Source of the DNA: DAIRVC01 sp036803025
Lineage (GTDB): Bacteria; Chloroflexota; Anaerolineae; Anaerolineales; E44-bin32
Direction of reading: 5' to 3'
Length of the DNA: 7,916 nucleotides
Assembly (NCBI GenBank): GCA_036803025.1
Contig: DAIRVC010000132.1
Coordinates: forward strand, 1-7,916
In this document: positions 6,133 to 7,916 of the stretch, piece after piece
Layout: each line of letters starts with the position of its first letter
Numbering within the stretch: position 1 is the first letter of the stretch
Translations under genes and position numbers: made by a program
The notes under the pieces: generated by a model
What the model saw: only the letters and a program-made list of their open reading frames with translations
Databases searched by the model: none
Told to the model about the DNA's origin: nothing

Positions 6133-7425
6133 ATGGCCACCCCGTTCATCATGCCCAAGTTCGACATGGACCAGGAGAACGCCACCATCGTGTCCTGGCT
6201 CAAGCAGGAAGGGGATTCGGTCCAACAAGACGAACCTGTGTTGACGGTCGAGACAGACAAGGTCGCGATCGAGGTCACGGCACCGGCTGCCGGCCGGCTG
6301 GCTGCCATTGGCTTTCGAGAGGGTGATGTCGTCCCTGTCACCACGGTGATCGCGTACATCCTGGCCGAGGGGGAGGATGTCGACGGACTGCCTTCGCCGG
6401 CCACTCCGGCGAAGGCGCCTGCCCGGCACGGTGCCGCCCCTGCCGCCAAGCGTGTAACACCGGTCGCCCGCAGGATGGCGGAAGACCTGGGCCTCGATCT
6501 GGGACAGATGCCGGGCGGCTCGCGCCGGCTGACCAAGGCCGATGTCGAGAGCCTTCGGAAGTCGGTGCCGCCGCCGCCAGGCAAGGCCGCGGCCACGCCC
6601 GCCGCCCGACGGTTGGCGCGCGAGCGCGCGATCGATCTCCGGGAGGTCTCTGGCAGTGGACCGCGCGGCCGCATCCAGTCGGCCGACGTGACCCGGGCGG
6701 CGGACGCGCCCCATGCGCCGCCGCGGCGTACCGGCCAGGAGGTTCAACTGACCGGCATGCGCCGCACGATCGCGGAGCGGATGCAGGCCTCCTTTCGGGA
6801 AGCCCCGCATATCAGCCTGACCGTGGAGACGGACGTCACCGCGCTGGAGCAGGCTCGGACGCGGTTGAACGGCCGCGCAGGCGGAGAAGCCGGCCCGGGG
6901 ATCAGTCTGACTGCGACCCTCGTCCGGCTGGCAGCTTGCGCGCTCGAGCGGCACCCATACCTCAACGCTTCCTTCCAGGAAGACGCGATCTATCTGTGGA
7001 CCGAGATCAACATCGGGGTGGCCACCGCCGTACCCGACGGGCTCATCGTGCCAGTCATCCATGGCGCCAATCGTCTGTCGGTTACGGAGATAGCCCGGGA
7101 GCTGCAGCATCTGACGGAGAAGGCCCAGTCAGGCCGCCTCGATCTGGCTGACGTGCACGAAGGCACATTCACGATCTCGAACCTTGGGATGTTCGGGGTC
7201 CACCAATTCCGAGCAGTGATCAACCCGCCGGAGTCGGCCATCCTGGCGGTCGGCGCGGTCACGCGCCGGCCCGTAGCCGCAAAGGGCGGCAATCAAGTCG
7301 TCGTAAGGCCCATAGTCACGTTGACACTCTCGGCCGACCACCGGGTCCTGGATGGCGTGAGGGCAGCAGCATTCCTGCAGGAGCTTGTGCGCGCTATCGA
7401 GGCCCCGGATACGCTTCTCGAGTGA
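6133..7425 (+). CDS. Dihydrolipoamide acyltransferase E2 of a 2-oxo-acid/acetoin dehydrogenase complex, two E3-binding domains
   Basis: This 430-residue E2 core protein transfers the acyl group from E1 to coenzyme A. Domains in order: one lipoyl domain (about 3-79) with VETDKVAIEV at 39-48, Lys43 being the expected lipoylation site; an Ala/Pro-rich linker (about 88-106); an E3/E1-binding domain with TPVARRMAEDLGLDL at 109-123 and SRRLTKADVESL at 130-141; a Pro/Ala linker; a second, more canonical binding domain with TPAARRLARERAIDL at 155-169 and GSGPRGRIQSADV at 174-186; another linker; and the catalytic domain (about 200-425). The catalytic domain has LTGMRRTIAERMQASFREAP at 206-225, GTFTISNLGMFG at 344-355 and the active-site motif DHRVLDG at 402-408 with His403 and Asp407. 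Most E2s have one binding domain, so two is unusual. GAAGAGA about eight bases upstream supports ATG 6133. An E3 (dihydrolipoamide dehydrogenase) gene is not in the window. Acetoin (AcoC-like) versus pyruvate specificity is open. Confidence 0.92.
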   Translation: MATPFIMPKFDMDQENATIVSWLKQEGDSVQQDEPVLTVETDKVAIEVTAPAAGRLAAIGFREGDVVPVTTVIAYILAEGEDVDGLPSPATPAKAPARHGAAPAAKRVTPVARRMAEDLGLDLGQMPGGSRRLTKADVESLRKSVPPPPGKAAATPAARRLARERAIDLREVSGSGPRGRIQSADVTRAADAPHAPPRRTGQEVQLTGMRRTIAERMQASFREAPHISLTVETDVTALEQARTRLNGRAGGEAGPGISLTATLVRLAACALERHPYLNASFQEDAIYLWTEINIGVATAVPDGLIVPVIHGANRLSVTEIARELQHLTEKAQSGRLDLADVHEGTFTISNLGMFGVHQFRAVINPPESAILAVGAVTRRPVAAKGGNQVVVRPIVTLTLSADHRVLDGVRAAAFLQELVRAIEAPDTLLE

Positions 7426-7436
7426 CCGGCGGCGGA

Positions 7437-7455
7437 GCCTGTCCCGGCGACAGGC
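7437..7455 (+). repeat. Small intercistronic hairpin between E2 and the corrinoid protein gene
   Basis: GCCTGTC (7437-7443) and GACAGGC (7449-7455) are perfect reverse complements around a 5-base CCGGC loop, forming a 7-base-pair stem in the 44-base gap. No T run follows, so it does not look like a standard terminator. It could act as an mRNA stability or processing element that gives the two genes different expression, or be chance. Confidence 0.45.
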
Positions 7456-7469
7456 GCGAAGGGAGAGCG

Positions 7470-7916
7470 ATGTCTGAAGAGCATGTGCGCGCCGTCTTCT
7501 CGGCGGTGCTGGGCGGCGATCTCGACGGCGCGCGTGACCACTTGCGGTCCGGTCTGCAGTCCGGGACGCCCCCCGACCGGCTCCTGAAGGATGGGCTCAT
7601 CGACGCGATGAGCGAAGTCGGCCGCCTGTTCGAAGCCGGGGAGTACTACGTCCCCGAGATGCTGGTGGCCGCTCGAGCGATGAAGGGCTGTCTCGAGATC
7701 CTGCGACCCTTGCTGGTCGACTCCGACGTCAGACCGCTGGGGAAGGTAGTCATCGGCACCGTCTCCGGCGACTTGCATGATATCGGCAAGAACCTGGTGG
7801 CGATGATGCTTGAAGGGGCGGGCTACGAAGTCGTCGACCTCGGGACCGACGTCCGGCCCGAGCGCTTCGCCGCGGCTGTGCGCGAGCATGCGCCACTGGT
7901 TGTGGGTCTCTCGGCG
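7470..7916 (+). CDS. Corrinoid (B12-binding) methyltransferase protein, MtbC/MtaC/MttC-like (N-terminal 149 residues)
   Basis: The gene runs off the right edge; 149 residues are visible of an expected 210 or so. The N-terminal part (about 1-86) is the four-helix cap of methyl-corrinoid proteins, with FEAGEYYVPEMLVAARAMKG at 54-73. After a linker the Rossmann-like cobalamin domain begins with GKVVIGTVSGDLHDIGKNLV (91-110). DLHDIG (101-106) is the DxHxxG motif, whose His103 is the lower cobalt ligand in the base-off/His-on state. The domain continues with GYEVVDLGTDV (118-128), and GLSA at the edge begins the next conserved strand (GLSALLTTT in homologues). Such proteins carry a methyl group on cobalt between a substrate-specific methyltransferase and an acceptor methyltransferase. 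ATG 7470 is supported by AAGGGAGAG ending two bases before it. Its likely partner in this window is the UroD-like gene at 2829; any further methyltransferase or reactivase must lie outside. The gene would not track in + frame ORF lists because it has no stop in view. Confidence 0.9.
   Translation, partial: MSEEHVRAVFSAVLGGDLDGARDHLRSGLQSGTPPDRLLKDGLIDAMSEVGRLFEAGEYYVPEMLVAARAMKGCLEILRPLLVDSDVRPLGKVVIGTVSGDLHDIGKNLVAMMLEGAGYEVVDLGTDVRPERFAAAVREHAPLVVGLSA

Noticed and set aside
5518..7110. A 530-residue open frame on the minus strand across E1 beta and E2
   Set aside because: It is the same in-register antisense effect; both sense genes have complete family motifs and the antisense product resembles nothing.
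7437..7469. Rho-independent terminator after E2
   Set aside because: The hairpin is short and followed by GCGAAGGGAGAG in place of a T run, and the next gene starts 15 bases later with its own ribosome binding site.
7293..7889. A 198-residue minus-strand frame at the right end
   Set aside because: The + strand carries an unmistakable corrinoid protein with DLHDIG and a good ribosome binding site, so the minus frame is a shadow.

Overview
The window is a densely packed, GC-rich (roughly 60-65% by eye) bacterial gene cluster. All nine recognisable genes read on the + strand. The first is cut by the left edge and the last by the right edge. The spacings of 34, 36, 16, -4, 111, -8, 15 and 44 bases suggest one long operon, or two operons meeting at the 111-base gap (3972-4082). 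I see no tRNA, rRNA, CRISPR array, transposon or phage gene. Base composition and gene style fit a free-living, GC-rich bacterium. The protein families and their wording (UroD-like methyltransferases, single corrinoid proteins, Aco/Pdh-type dehydrogenases beside sugar-phosphate enzymes) remind me of Chloroflexota such as Anaerolineae, but that is an impression and not a demonstrated placement.

Left part (2-2832), a carbohydrate-phosphate module: the C-terminus of a TIM-barrel sugar-phosphate isomerase/epimerase, a pentulose/hexulose-phosphate 3-epimerase that looks more like D-allulose-6-phosphate 3-epimerase (AlsE) than housekeeping Rpe, a single-SIS-domain protein of the UPF0309 type, and a double-SIS protein resembling the isomerase half of GlmS but without a glutaminase domain and with an altered active site.

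Middle (2829-3971): a uroporphyrinogen decarboxylase (UroD)-fold protein of the corrinoid methyltransferase type. It overlaps the SIS gene by four bases and lacks the two cysteines of the usual His-X-Cys...Cys zinc site.

Right part (4083-7425): E1 alpha, E1 beta and E2 of a thiamine-diphosphate/lipoate 2-oxo-acid or acetoin dehydrogenase complex. Several sequence stretches lean to the acetoin (AcoABC) branch. The E2 appears to carry two tandem E3-binding domains, and no E3 gene lies in the window. Last (7470 to the edge) is a corrinoid (B12-binding) protein of the MtbC/MtaC/MttC kind.

How they may work together (inference): the sugar enzymes convert a rare, amino or methylated sugar phosphate to a central intermediate. 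The UroD-like protein and the corrinoid protein could form a methyl-transfer pair, for example O-demethylation. The dehydrogenase complex would oxidise a 2-oxo acid or acetoin-like product to an acyl-CoA. This mix of sugar isomerisation, corrinoid C1 transfer and oxidative decarboxylation is the main point of interest. The substrate cannot be read from the sequence.
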